Counted from the stretch's first letter, positions 25,846-35,279 are shown. The stretch: DNA of 64,000 nucleotides from Pseudomonadota bacterium (GCA_023423895.1 JAFAER010000045.1:31127-95126); one strand, 5' to 3'. Translations and numbers: made by a program. Notes: generated by a model not told the origin, from the sequence alone.

Positions 25846-27264
25846 CTACAGCGCGTACAGCGCGATGCCCGCTTCCGTGCCGACGAGCGTCACCGCCCCG
25901 AGCGGCAGGAGCACGTGTACGCGCGGATCCGGAAGGAGAGCGAGCGACTCGTGCTCGCCGCTGTTGGTCTTGCAGCTCGCGCCACCTTGCGTCGCGACGC
26001 ACGTGCGGTGCGCCTCGCGGCGCACGCCGAGTCCCCACGCGCTCGGAGTCCAGTCCACCGTCGACCAGGTGCCGTCGGGCGCGATGTGGACGGTGCCGTG
26101 ACGTAGCGACGTCGCGATGGCGCCGCCGCTCCCGTCGACGTCGACCGCAACGAACCAGCTCGACGGAAGACCGGCGATGCGGTCGTACCCGTGGACGGTG
26201 CCGTCTTCATCGACGCGGACGACGCCGCGGTCTTCCGTTGCGAGCCATGCCGTGCCTCGTGCGTCGACGGCGACGTCCTGGATGGCGTGTGTACCAGCAG
26301 GTCGAACGGTCGATCTCTGGACGCGGCCCTTTCCGTCGAGTGGCAAGCGATAGAGTGCTTCGGTCGACACGACCCAGAGGTGCTTGTCCGTCACGGCGAG
26401 CCCGGTGATCGCATGCGGAGCGATCGCCGGCACGCGTGAGAACGTTGCACCGTCGCGGGTGACGAACAGGCCCTCGCTCGCGCCGACGTAGAGGGCAGCG
26501 TCCTTGCCGGTCGTCGCCACGAGCCGGTTCACGAGACGCGCGGGGCTCGCGACGCGCCTCGCGCTCGTCGCGAGCGGTCCTTTCGGGCGTCCGTCCGGAC
26601 CGAGCGGCACGCGATGGAGCCCGTCATCGAAGGTCCCGAGCCAGAGCGCGCCCTGGAAGACGGCGCCCGCGTGAACGAAGCTCGCCGGATCGTCCGCGTT
26701 CTTCGTGAGCGCCTTCGCTTTCGATGCGTCGTCGCCCGGGGCAAAGAAGGCGCCGCCGCCGCGCGTCGTCACGTAGGCGTCACCGCCGACACGAAGCCGC
26801 GCGGTGACGGGGTACCCTTGGAAGAGCGCGAGGTTCGTCGCCTTCGCAGGAGGCGCTTTCGACGGCGTGCACGTGAACCGCTCGCCGGTGGACGTGCACC
26901 GCGACGTTGCGGTCTGGACGACGATCCCCGTCGCGTTCGCCTCGACCGAGCGCACGTCGAGCGTGTCGAGCCCGTCCTCGACGCCGATGTGCCGCCGCTC
27001 GCGCGTCGTCCGCACGTAACGATCGAGGCCGCCGCCCGTCGCGACCCAGACGAACGTGTCGTCGGCCGCGAGCGCGCGGGCGTCCCGTGCCGAGCTCCAG
27101 ATCTCGAGCGGCGCGATGGTTCGCCCTTCGAAGACGGGCGCGGGCGCCGGGCTCGTCGTGAGCTTCGAGACGTGCGGCGGGACGGGAGCGGGCTTCGTCA
27201 GGACCGTGCGCGGGATCGGGACGAGCAGGGCGGCCGCCACGATGGCGCTGATTTTCCAGCTCAT
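25846..27264 (-). CDS. Exported beta-propeller protein
   Basis: 472 residues from ATG 27264, which overlaps the VIT-VWA stop by four bases (ATGA); the longer frame through that gene was discarded. An N-terminal hydrophobic signal (WKISAIVAAALLVPI) is followed by Pro-rich sequence. Then come repeated blades with patterns such as DDTFVWVATGGGLDRYVR, GALWLGTFDDGLHRV, AALYVGASEGLFV, GTAWLATEDRGVVRVDEDGT and GGAIATSLRHGTVHI. These match the two-component-regulator propeller repeats (Reg_prop) of periplasmic sensors, but no kinase or membrane output domain follows. Likely a secreted or periplasmic binding platform that works with the upstream VIT-VWA protein. Confidence 0.8.
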   Translation of the reverse strand: MSWKISAIVAAALLVPIPRTVLTKPAPVPPHVSKLTTSPAPAPVFEGRTIAPLEIWSSARDARALAADDTFVWVATGGGLDRYVRTTRERRHIGVEDGLDTLDVRSVEANATGIVVQTATSRCTSTGERFTCTPSKAPPAKATNLALFQGYPVTARLRVGGDAYVTTRGGGAFFAPGDDASKAKALTKNADDPASFVHAGAVFQGALWLGTFDDGLHRVPLGPDGRPKGPLATSARRVASPARLVNRLVATTGKDAALYVGASEGLFVTRDGATFSRVPAIAPHAITGLAVTDKHLWVVSTEALYRLPLDGKGRVQRSTVRPAGTHAIQDVAVDARGTAWLATEDRGVVRVDEDGTVHGYDRIAGLPSSWFVAVDVDGSGGAIATSLRHGTVHIAPDGTWSTVDWTPSAWGLGVRREAHRTCVATQGGASCKTNSGEHESLALLPDPRVHVLLPLGAVTLVGTEAGIALYAL

Positions 27265-29681
27265 CGCGCCACCGTCAGGCGAACGGACTTGTCGCTCTCG
27301 TTCCGCGCGCGATCGGCGACGACCACGCGGAGCGCGTGCTCTCCGACGGCGAGCGGAACGAAACCCTCGAACGAGAGCTTCTCTGCCGACGGAGACGGGG
27401 TCAGCGCGAGCGTGCCGCTCGGCGTCCCGATGCGGACCTCGAGCGCCGGCTCGTCGACCAGTACGCGCACGAAGACGCCACCGGGACGCATCTCGGCGAA
27501 GACCTCGAACGTCGGCTCCTCGGCGTCGATCGTGTACGTCGCCACGCTCGCCTCCACACTGCCGTCGTGATGCACGATCGCGACCGGGACCTCGTACGTC
27601 CCGTCCGCCACGTCCTTCGGAACGAGGAAGCGCGTGAGCCATTGCTCCGATCCCTCGTCCCAGAACAGGTCCTGCGTGAGGCCGAACGGGAAGTACGCGG
27701 TCACCCGGCGCGCGGTCTTCGGCGCGCGGACCTTGAGGATGGGATCCCCGGGCGGCATCGCGCTGCGCGAGAGCGAGGCGGCATCTTTGTTGGCCGCGAG
27801 CAGCTTTGCACGGCGCTCGCGCATCGTCCCGACCGCGCCGCTCAGCTCCTTCGTGATCTCTTTCTCCGGAAGCGCGAGGAACGACGTGTACGGCGTGACG
27901 AGCTCCCAGGTGAGCCCGAGGTCGACGATCTCGTCCTGCATGTGGCGACGCTCGGTGTCGTCCGCGTTGCCGCGCTCCTGCTCGAGGAGATCGCCCACGC
28001 GCGCGAGGGCCCAGGTGCGCGCGACCCACGGCCGGCTGCTCTTCGACGTCGGATCGACGCCCACCTCGAAGCGCCTCGCGGCGCCGGCGCGGTCCTTGGC
28101 TTCGAGGACGATCTTCGCGGGCGCAGCGCCCTCGACCCGTCCCGAGACGCGCAGCTCGTCGTCCTGGAAGAGGTCCGGCAGCGTCGTCGGGTAGATCTCG
28201 TCGAGCTTCGCGCCCTCGGCGTGCAGCTTCAAGTCCGTGAGAACGGCGGGGGAGAGCTGCGCCAAGAGCTTCGGCAGCTCGGCGCCGACTGCGCGGGCGT
28301 CGGCGACGAACGTGAAGCGTCCGTGCCGAAGCGATGCGATCTTGCTCAGGAGCGCTTTGTCGACGCCGCTCCCGAGACCGACCGTGAACACGGCGGTGTC
28401 GCTCGGATCGGCGGACGCGACCTTGATCGCCGATGGTCCGTCCGACTGCCCGTCGGTGAGGAAGAACACGACGTCAGGGCGTGCGTCCTTCGTCTGCGCC
28501 GCGAGCGCGCGTTCCAGCGCCTTGGCGATCTCGGTGCCTCCGCGCGCGTCGATCTTGCCGATGAATCCCTCGACCTTCGCGCGTGTTGCCGCGTCGAGAA
28601 CGCGAGGCTTGTCGAACAGCACGTCCACCTTGTCGTCGAACGCGATCACGTTGACGGCGTCGGTCGGCTCGAGCTGATCGATCACCTTCTTCGCCGCGGC
28701 TTTTGCGGCCTCCATCGGCTCACCGCTCATGCTGCCCGAGCGATCGAGGACCAGCGTGACGTCGTGGGGCTTCCGCTTCTCCGCGGCCGGGGCGGGCTTC
28801 GTTCCGAGCGCGACGCTGAAGTAGCCGGACCCTTCTCCCTTGTGGAGCGTCGCGTGCAGCACCTCGTGCTCGGCGTTCGCGTACGACAGCACGAGCTCTG
28901 GCGTCGCGCTCTTCGAATCTTTCGGCGCTCCGATCGTGACCTTCATCCCTCCGCCGTCGAGCGGTTCGGTCGTGAGCGCGTGGGTGGTGCTCTCGAGGCC
29001 CGTGACGCCACGTCCGTCGCGGATTTCGATGTCGAACGAAGCGTCGCTCCGCGAGAGGCGTGCGCGATATTCGACCTTGCCGCGACGGTGCTGGAGAAGC
29101 CGGCCCGTCGAGACCTCGATGCGCTTCTTCTCGCCCGGCTCGATCGGGAACACGCGGAACGAGAACGAGCCTTCACCCGTCTGCTCCAGGAGCCCCGGAT
29201 CGCGTTGCATACCGCTCAGCGCTTCGTAGATCTCGCGTGCCGCCTCGCGCTCGAAGACCTCACCCACGATCTTCTCTTCGCCGTTCCAGTACGCGAACCC
29301 GGTCGCCGTCGCACCCTCGCCGACCATCAGGCGATAGGTGCCTTCCAGGCGAGCTTTGCTCTCGTTCTGGAAGACGTGTCGATGCCATGTGCTCGCGAAT
29401 CCGTCGTCGAGCCGGATGTGGAGCGCCTCCGACACGATCGGCAAGAGCGACGTCGCGCCGTCTTCGCTGCGCGTCTCGAGCGCCGCTCCAGTCTCGAGCG
29501 GATGCTCCTGGGCGAAGGCGTCGCGGGCGGCGAACGGCTCGGCCATGACGACCGGGCCGCAGAGCGCTGCGAGCAGCACGAGCGCGTGTCGCCCCGCCCA
29601 CACGTCGTGGGTGAGGCGGGACACGCGGCGAAGCACGAATTCACGAAGGGACGAGGGGTTGGAAGGCGCGATCGGGTTCAC
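27261..29681 (-). CDS. VIT and VWA domain protein (inter-alpha-trypsin inhibitor heavy-chain-like)
   Basis: 806 residues from a GTG start. A hydrophobic segment near residues 33-48 acts as signal or anchor. The VIT domain (about 70-200) shows RHVFQNESKARLEGTYRL and GEVFEREAAREIYE. A VWA domain begins near residue 306 with an intact metal site, DRSGSMSG from Asp313. It continues with GGTEIAKALERAL and VVFFLTDGQSD. The C-terminal 250 residues are beta-rich, ending in a Pro-rich stretch and an Ig-like fold (VGEHALRVVVADRARNESD). Such proteins bind ligands through the metal site at the cell surface or periplasm. Translationally coupled to the propeller gene. Function unknown. Confidence 0.88.
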   Translation of the reverse strand: MNPIAPSNPSSLREFVLRRVSRLTHDVWAGRHALVLLAALCGPVVMAEPFAARDAFAQEHPLETGAALETRSEDGATSLLPIVSEALHIRLDDGFASTWHRHVFQNESKARLEGTYRLMVGEGATATGFAYWNGEEKIVGEVFEREAAREIYEALSGMQRDPGLLEQTGEGSFSFRVFPIEPGEKKRIEVSTGRLLQHRRGKVEYRARLSRSDASFDIEIRDGRGVTGLESTTHALTTEPLDGGGMKVTIGAPKDSKSATPELVLSYANAEHEVLHATLHKGEGSGYFSVALGTKPAPAAEKRKPHDVTLVLDRSGSMSGEPMEAAKAAAKKVIDQLEPTDAVNVIAFDDKVDVLFDKPRVLDAATRAKVEGFIGKIDARGGTEIAKALERALAAQTKDARPDVVFFLTDGQSDGPSAIKVASADPSDTAVFTVGLGSGVDKALLSKIASLRHGRFTFVADARAVGAELPKLLAQLSPAVLTDLKLHAEGAKLDEIYPTTLPDLFQDDELRVSGRVEGAAPAKIVLEAKDRAGAARRFEVGVDPTSKSSRPWVARTWALARVGDLLEQERGNADDTERRHMQDEIVDLGLTWELVTPYTSFLALPEKEITKELSGAVGTMRERRAKLLAANKDAASLSRSAMPPGDPILKVRAPKTARRVTAYFPFGLTQDLFWDEGSEQWLTRFLVPKDVADGTYEVPVAIVHHDGSVEASVATYTIDAEEPTFEVFAEMRPGGVFVRVLVDEPALEVRIGTPSGTLALTPSPSAEKLSFEGFVPLAVGEHALRVVVADRARNESDKSVRLTVAR

Positions 29682-29808
29682 GCCAGGGGACAGAGCAACA
29701 TGCTCTCCACCGATGCGAACGCTTCTGTGGGATGACGCTGCCTTGGTGCTGGCGACCTCGGCGGTCCGCTACGAATCACATCGCCCGTGCGTTCGCTCGT
29801 GCTACGGG

Positions 29809-30594
29809 ATGCGGATGCGTCGGCGTCAGGTCGTCGAGATCGAAGATCTCCCGTGGTGCCCTCGCGTCGTGCGCGACGGCGGGACCGACTGGCTCGGGTT
29901 CCTCGCGAACACGACGCGGGGGTTCGACGTGGTCGCACCGAAGATCCGCGCCGCGATGGATGCGACCGGAACGTCGAACATCGTCGATCTGTGCTCCGGC
30001 GGTGGCGGTCCGTGGCTGACGCTCGAGCGAGAGCTCGCGAAGAGCGGTCCCGTTCACGTCGAGCTCACGGATCTCTATCCGAACCTCGGCGCGCTCTCCG
30101 CCATCCACGAGCGGAGCGGCGGGCGATGCGGTTTTCGATCGACGTCGATCGACGCGACCGACGTGCCCGCCGAGCTCGACGGCGTCCGCACGATGTTCAG
30201 CTCCTTTCACCATTTCCCGCCGGAACGGGCGAGCGCCATCCTCGCGGACGCCGTTCGCAAGCGTCGCGCGATCGCCGTCTTCGAGGCTGTCGACCAGCGC
30301 GCGCTGTCGATGTTGCTCATGCCTGTCCAGGCCGCGGCCGTCTTCGCGTTGACGCCGTTCATGCGACCGTTCCGCTGGTCACGCCTCTTGTTCACCTACG
30401 CTTTGCCGCTCATCCCTGGGCTCGTGCTGTTCGACGGCGTGATGTCCATGTTGCGGATCTACCTGGCCGACGAGCTGAAGGAGCTCGTCGCGCGCGTCCC
30501 TGGAAGCGAGAGCTTCGCGTGGGACATCGGGACGACACGCGTCGGACCGCTGCCGATCCGGATCACGCACCTCGTGGGCGTTCCGCGACGGTGA
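29809..30594 (+). CDS. SAM-dependent methyltransferase-like protein
   Basis: 261 residues from ATG 29809 (MRMRRRQVVEIEDLPWCP); an ATG at 29713 is in frame but gives a Cys/Arg-rich lead that looks non-coding. The class I methyltransferase fold is suggested by motif I, NIVDLCSGGGGPWLTLER (near residue 60). An acidic residue follows strand 2 (VELTDLYPN), and MFSSFHHFPPERASAIL is the usual motif IV/V region. Two hydrophobic helices near residues 165-215 (LLMPVQAAAVFALTPF, FTYALPLIPGLVLF) suggest membrane contact and a lipid-like substrate. It converges on the parvulin gene with a single-base gap. Confidence 0.72.
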   Translation: MRMRRRQVVEIEDLPWCPRVVRDGGTDWLGFLANTTRGFDVVAPKIRAAMDATGTSNIVDLCSGGGGPWLTLERELAKSGPVHVELTDLYPNLGALSAIHERSGGRCGFRSTSIDATDVPAELDGVRTMFSSFHHFPPERASAILADAVRKRRAIAVFEAVDQRALSMLLMPVQAAAVFALTPFMRPFRWSRLLFTYALPLIPGLVLFDGVMSMLRIYLADELKELVARVPGSESFAWDIGTTRVGPLPIRITHLVGVPRR

Positions 30595-30595
30595 G

Positions 30596-31519
30596 CTACT
30601 CGGCGGCCGCGGTCGCTCGCGCCCGCGCGACGACGACGGCGTCGCCGTCGATGGCAGGCGAGGGAAGCGCTTCGCCGGGACGGGCCCCGTGCGCGAACGT
30701 CTCGATGGCGGCTTTGGCGGCGGCGGGAAGTCGAACCTGCTTCAGCCGGTCGCGATCGACGACCGACGCCGTCGGCCGACTCGCGTCGCTCGCGCCGCGC
30801 TCGCCGAGAACCGCGAGGACGGCCTCGGCGATCGCAGCGCGTGCCGGCATGTTCGCCTTGAAACGCTCGAGCAGCTCGTCGCCGAGGCGCTTCGTCAGTT
30901 CTGGCGCCTTCGACTTCCGGTAAGCGCTCTCGATCCGATCGTCGGACGCGCGCTCTTTCCGCACGATGTGCCAGCCGTCCGCCGAACGGACGGGGGCGCT
31001 CGTCTCGCCCGGTGCAAGCGCTGCGAAGGCGCTGGCGACGGGCGGCGGCAGCTCCTTCACTCGGTCGGCAGGATATTCGCCGCCGCTGTCCTTGCTGGCG
31101 GCGTCCTCCGAGAGCTGCTTCGCCACCTTGCCGAAGTCCTCGCCCTGCTTCAGGCGATCGAGCGCGGCCTGCGCCTTCTTCTTCGCCGCGAGCCCCGGGT
31201 CCTTCTCGCCGCCGGGCACCTTGAAGAGGATGTGCCGGGCATTCCCGCTCACGGCCGCAGCGTTCTCCGGCGCACGGCTCCACGCGTCGACGTCGGGCGG
31301 TGATGCGGGGGCGAGGCGCTCGACCCACTTGCGATGAAAGACGACGTATTCGACGAGCAGCGGCGGCGCGTCGGGAACGCTCGCGACCGGCGGCGCTTCG
31401 TGAGCGCGTGCGGGCGGCGTCTGCGCCGGAGGGGCATTGCCTCCGCACGCGACGAGCGACGCCAACGAGAGACCGAGCGCGAACCGAAGGCACACGACGG
31501 GCTGACGTCGCGCGCTCAC
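30596..31519 (-). CDS. Parvulin-type peptidyl-prolyl isomerase lipoprotein
   Basis: 307 residues from a GTG that overlaps the M16 stop by four bases. The signal peptide ends in a lipobox (LASLVACGG). The rotamase domain covers about residues 90-190: ARHILFKVPGG, KKKAQAALDRLKQGEDFGKVAKQLSED, SKDSGGEYPADRV, SADGWHIVRKER. It would catalyse cis-trans proline isomerisation in the periplasm, or hold unfolded outer-membrane proteins. It is the third gene of an operon with a PpiD-like isomerase and an M16 peptidase, which points to envelope protein quality control. Confidence 0.88.
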   Translation of the reverse strand: MSARRQPVVCLRFALGLSLASLVACGGNAPPAQTPPARAHEAPPVASVPDAPPLLVEYVVFHRKWVERLAPASPPDVDAWSRAPENAAAVSGNARHILFKVPGGEKDPGLAAKKKAQAALDRLKQGEDFGKVAKQLSEDAASKDSGGEYPADRVKELPPPVASAFAALAPGETSAPVRSADGWHIVRKERASDDRIESAYRKSKAPELTKRLGDELLERFKANMPARAAIAEAVLAVLGERGASDASRPTASVVDRDRLKQVRLPAAAKAAIETFAHGARPGEALPSPAIDGDAVVVARARATAAAE

Positions 31520-32880
31520 CGAAGGGAGTATCCCTTCACCATGTCCTCGAGGCGGCGGTCCTCGCCGTCGTCGAGCAGGCCCACGGCGAGCACGTTGAGC
31601 CGGTCGGGCTGAGCGAGCATGTCCGCGAGCGCGCGGATGTCTTCCCGGGTGACCGCGGCATTCTTGGCGGCGCGCTCCTCCGGGAGCTCGAACCGATCGA
31701 AGAGAATACCTGCCGCGTAGAATCCGGCGAGCTCCTCGGGCGAGTCGAACATCGAGCGCATGTCCCAGCCGTGACGGCGTCGCGCCTTGGCAAGCTCGTC
31801 CTCGGTCGGTCCGGTCCGGGCGAGCTCGGCGAGCAGCTTCGTGATCTCGCTCGCGACGACCGCCGCGCGCGCGTGCTGGACGCCTGCTGCGAAGTCGAGG
31901 ACGCCGTCGTCGTCGTAACCGTCGAAGGACGCGCTCACGTCGTAACAGAGGCCCTTGTTGTCGCAGACCTGATGATAGAGACGCGTCGACATCCCGTCGT
32001 CGAGGATGCGCATCAACATGTCCATCGACGCGCGCATCTCCGAACGATCGGGGATCGCTCGGTAGCAGACGCGAAGCTCCGTCTGGCTGGACACGTTCTC
32101 GACGAGCTCGAAGCGCGGATGCTTCTGCGAGTGCTGCGGCGCGATCGTCGTCACGCGCTCGCCGCGGGGCATGCGCGAGAAGTGCTTGTTCGCGAGCTCG
32201 ATGGCCTGATCCGGATCCACGTCGCCCGAGAAGGCGAGCACGCAGTTCGCGGCGTTGTAATGCCTCGCGTGGTGCTCGCGGAGCATCGCCTGCGTGAACG
32301 AGCGCACGCGCGTCTCGTCGCCCGTGATCGTGAAGCCGAGCGGATGATTCGGGTAGATGAGCTGGCGCGAGAGGTTGTCCGCGTCGATCATCCGCCCTTC
32401 GTCGTCGAGGTCCTCGAGGATCTCCTCGCAGACGATTTCCTTCTCGACGTCGATGTCCGCGAACGTCGGCTCCATGATGACTTCGGAGAACAGGCTCGTC
32501 GCCTCGGCCAGGGTCTCCGCAGGCAGCGTCACCGAGAAGACGCCGAAGTCGACCTGCGTGGCGGCGTACAGGTAACCGCCGAGGCTCTCGAACGCGAGGT
32601 TCACGTCGTGCGCGTGCGGAAGGCGCGGCGTGCCCCGATAGAGCATGTGCTCGAGGAAGTGGGAGAGACCGTTCTTCTCTTCGGTCTCGAAGCGCGAGCC
32701 GACGCGAACATAAAGCGCGACGTGGGCGCGATGCAGCTGCGGTTGCGGGGAGACGGCGACCGACAGCCCGTTGTCGAGTGTCTCGACGCGGTACGTGGAG
32801 CGCTGGTCCGCCGCGCGAGAGATGCTGCTGCGCCGCGACGCTCCCACGTTCGCCTTTTCCGCCGGCCGCGGCGCTCCCAC
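31516..32880 (-). CDS. M16 family zinc peptidase (pitrilysin/processing peptidase type)
   Basis: 454 residues from a GTG start. The inverted zinc motif is intact: HFLEH with His74, Glu77 and His78, and a downstream Glu in EKEIVCEEILEDLDDE supplies the third ligand. The overall plan VETLDNGLSVAV, GSRFETEEKNGLSHFLEHMLYRG and GGYLYAATQVDFGVFSV is that of the mitochondrial-processing-peptidase-like bacterial group. The second half is the usual non-catalytic M16_C domain. No signal peptide is visible, so it may be cytoplasmic. It sits one base after the PpiD-like gene and overlaps the parvulin lipoprotein gene. Confidence 0.92.
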   Translation of the reverse strand: MGAPRPAEKANVGASRRSSISRAADQRSTYRVETLDNGLSVAVSPQPQLHRAHVALYVRVGSRFETEEKNGLSHFLEHMLYRGTPRLPHAHDVNLAFESLGGYLYAATQVDFGVFSVTLPAETLAEATSLFSEVIMEPTFADIDVEKEIVCEEILEDLDDEGRMIDADNLSRQLIYPNHPLGFTITGDETRVRSFTQAMLREHHARHYNAANCVLAFSGDVDPDQAIELANKHFSRMPRGERVTTIAPQHSQKHPRFELVENVSSQTELRVCYRAIPDRSEMRASMDMLMRILDDGMSTRLYHQVCDNKGLCYDVSASFDGYDDDGVLDFAAGVQHARAAVVASEITKLLAELARTGPTEDELAKARRRHGWDMRSMFDSPEELAGFYAAGILFDRFELPEERAAKNAAVTREDIRALADMLAQPDRLNVLAVGLLDDGEDRRLEDMVKGYSLR

Positions 32881-32881
32881 G

Positions 32882-34558
32882 TTACTCGTCCTCGTCTTCT
32901 TGGCTCGCGCCCGCGTCGGACTTCGCGCCGAAGAGGTTGTTCTCGTCGACCTTGATCTCCTGCTTCGAGGCTTCGCGGAGGCGGCGGACGTAATACGTGA
33001 GCGCCTCGTTCTGCTTCGTGCCGAGGAGCTGGAGCACGTACGTGTCGCGCTCCTTGTCGAACTCCTCCTTCGTCGCGGGCTTGCGATCCTTCACCTGCAC
33101 GACGATGTAGCCGTCGTCGGTGTGGACCGGCTCCGGCGCGACCTCGCCGGGCTTGCCCTCGAACGCGAACTTCACGATCGACTCCGTGGCCTCGCCCGAG
33201 ATCGCCGGGATCGGGTCGCCGCCGCGGTTGAACGCGCTCGACGTGAGGTACTGCGGACGCTGCGGGTCCTTGTCGGCGGTGAACGTCTCGGCGGCGGGCG
33301 CCGCGGCATCGGCTTCGCCGGCGGTGGCCGGCTTCTCCGGCTTCGGCGTGTACTTGCCGTACTTGGCGATCGCAGCCGCGATGGCGTCGTCGGGCGACTT
33401 GCCGGCCTTCATCTCTGCGTCGATGTCCTTCGCCATCGCCTTCGCGAGGTCGTCGGACTTCGTCGCCTTGTATCCCTTGAGGATGTCCTCGCGGGTCGCC
33501 GGGTCGCGCTTGATGATGTGGAAGCCGAACGAGGTCTCGACGAGCTTCTGATCGAGCTCGCCGGGCTTGAGGGCCTCGACCGACTTCTGGAACTCGGGGA
33601 CGAAGTTCTCGACCATCTCGCCGGGGTACTGGCCGCCCTTGTCCTTGCTGCCCGGGTCGTCCGAGAACTCCTTGGCGAGCTTCGCGAAGTCCTCACCCTT
33701 CTTGACGCGCTCGAGGATCTCCTCGGCCTTCTTCCGCGCCTCTTCGAGCTTCTCCGGCTTGTCCTTCTCCGCCTTCACGAGGATGTGACGGACCGGGACG
33801 ACGATCTTGGAGGCGTTTGCCTTCGCCCAGTCGTCGACGTCTTTGCCCTCGGAGCTGATCGCGTACTTCTCGATCCAGCCCTTGCGCACGACGATGTAGC
33901 CGACTGTCGCGGTGCTGCGCTCGTCGACGTAGCGATCGAACGCCTCTTCATCGGCGACGCGGACGGGCGCCTTGATGAGGTCGCGCATCTTCGCGGCGAG
34001 CAGCTCGCGCGCCTGCCAGTCGCGGAACTCGGACGGCGAGCGGTTCACGAGCTGCTTGATGGTGCGCTCGTAGATCTTCAGATCGAACTGCTTCGTGTCC
34101 TTGTTCTTGTAACCGTTGGGGACGATGTGATCGACGTTGACCTTGCCGTTGTCGAGCCCCACCTGTCGTGCGACGGCGGGGTTGTCGCTCGGGAGGCTCA
34201 CGTAGATGTCACCGTGGAAGATGCTGTCGGTGATCTCGTCTTCGCTGACGGTGAGCCCCAAGCGCTCGGCTTCGCCGATGAGCAGCTCGCGCTCGATCAT
34301 CCCCTCGAGGACGAAGCGCGACGCGGTCTGCTGCTTCATGCCGGGGGTGCCGCGGGCGAACGCGAGCCGGTATGCAGCGCGGTGCGCCTTCGGCTCGATA
34401 CAGTTGCCGCGCACCTTCGCAGCGCATGCGTCGTTGAGCGGGCCCAGCTTCTTCCCCGCGCTCGGATTGAACCCGAGAATGAAGACGAGGATGGTGGCTA
34501 CGATGACTGCGCCGTAGACGGCGGAAGTCAGCCCTTTCTGCCTGAAGAAGTTGAGCAT
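32882..34558 (-). CDS. PpiD/SurA-like membrane-anchored peptidyl-prolyl isomerase
   Basis: 558 residues, ATG start. A single N-terminal anchor (GLTSAVYGAVIVATILVFILG) is followed by a periplasmic SurA-N-like chaperone region with the usual VLEGMIERELLIGEAERLGLTVSEDEI. The rotamase domain runs from about 250 to 360: VVPVRHILVKAEKDK, RVKKGEDFAKLAKEFSDDPG, KDKGGQYPGEMV, ETSFGFHIIKRD. A second, weaker parvulin-like segment may lie near 430-510 (EGKPGEVAPEPVHTDDGYIVVQVKDRK). It should assist folding of exported proteins at the inner membrane. First gene of the quality-control operon. The acidic C-terminus (SQEDEDE) is unusual but harmless. Confidence 0.9.
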   Translation of the reverse strand: MLNFFRQKGLTSAVYGAVIVATILVFILGFNPSAGKKLGPLNDACAAKVRGNCIEPKAHRAAYRLAFARGTPGMKQQTASRFVLEGMIERELLIGEAERLGLTVSEDEITDSIFHGDIYVSLPSDNPAVARQVGLDNGKVNVDHIVPNGYKNKDTKQFDLKIYERTIKQLVNRSPSEFRDWQARELLAAKMRDLIKAPVRVADEEAFDRYVDERSTATVGYIVVRKGWIEKYAISSEGKDVDDWAKANASKIVVPVRHILVKAEKDKPEKLEEARKKAEEILERVKKGEDFAKLAKEFSDDPGSKDKGGQYPGEMVENFVPEFQKSVEALKPGELDQKLVETSFGFHIIKRDPATREDILKGYKATKSDDLAKAMAKDIDAEMKAGKSPDDAIAAAIAKYGKYTPKPEKPATAGEADAAAPAAETFTADKDPQRPQYLTSSAFNRGGDPIPAISGEATESIVKFAFEGKPGEVAPEPVHTDDGYIVVQVKDRKPATKEEFDKERDTYVLQLLGTKQNEALTYYVRRLREASKQEIKVDENNLFGAKSDAGASQEDEDE

Positions 34559-34810
34559 CGGAAGCGGAGGTCCCTAGGGCGCCCACATAACACGGGCGCG
34601 CCGCGTTCTCTACCAACGCAAAGGTCCGCCTGCGACCTCAGCGTGAGGCAAACCGACCCGGACGTCCGCGCCGCGCGCCTCGCAAGCGGCGGCGAGCGGT
34701 CTCGCGTCGGCGCGACAGGGCGCAGCCGCCACGCGCAATTCGGACGCGACCCCGAAGCGGATGCGCGGGCGCGAGGGCGAGGGCGGGGGCGAGGAGGGCG
34801 CGGGCCGGGT

Positions 34811-34826
34811 ATGGGGCAGACCCCAT
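34811..34826 (-). terminator. Possible terminator after the gene ending at 34845
   Basis: ATGGGG (34811-34816) and CCCCAT (34821-34826) form a perfect 6-bp stem with a 4-base loop, 19 bases beyond the stop. The rest of the 286-base gap (34559-34844) is Arg/Gly-like low-complexity sequence without a credible gene. Confidence 0.4.
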
Positions 34827-34844
34827 CTCCTCGGCCTCAGCCGC

Positions 34845-35279
34845 TCAGCGGTTGACCGCTTTTTCCAAGGAGAGGACGAATTTGAGGACGGGAACGGCGT
34901 CCTCGACCGTTGCGACGTCGTGCGAGAGATTGACCTCGTAGAACGTGTCGAGCGTGCGCGACGCGTCCGCGGGATCTTTCACCGCCGTCACGGAGGTCGA
35001 GGTCTCGGCGAAGCCCTGCGCCACCGCAGGCTCCGCGAGCTTCCTCACCCGCGCGAACAACGACGGCTCGTCCTCGTTCGGAAAATCCGCCTTCTGAGCG
35101 CGGAGCACCAGGCGAACCTGGAGCTTGCCGTCGTCGAGCGGGGCCACGCGAACGCCGGAGTCGAGGATGAGATTTTCCCGAACGCGCTCGGCGAGGACGA
35201 CCTCCTCGGGCAGCGTACGGAAAACCTCGAACCCGCTCGCGACGAGTGCCTTCTTCAGCTGCTGCGGAGTTGACGTCAA
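34845..35279 (-). CDS. Hypothetical protein
   Basis: 144 residues if started at the TTG at 35279; a GTG at 35351 gives 168. The long open frame reaching 35789 was not used because its first 150 codons are Pro/Arg/Ser-rich, with repeats typical of non-coding GC-rich DNA. The retained part is well-behaved alpha/beta sequence: LKKALVASGFEVFRTLPEEV, GVRVAPLDDGKLQVRLVLRAQKAD and DTFYEVNLSHDVATVEDAVPVLKF. I do not recognise the family. No export signal is evident with the short start. It lies downstream of a repeat-rich gap and probably has its own promoter there. Confidence 0.5.
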   Translation of the reverse strand: MTSTPQQLKKALVASGFEVFRTLPEEVVLAERVRENLILDSGVRVAPLDDGKLQVRLVLRAQKADFPNEDEPSLFARVRKLAEPAVAQGFAETSTSVTAVKDPADASRTLDTFYEVNLSHDVATVEDAVPVLKFVLSLEKAVNR

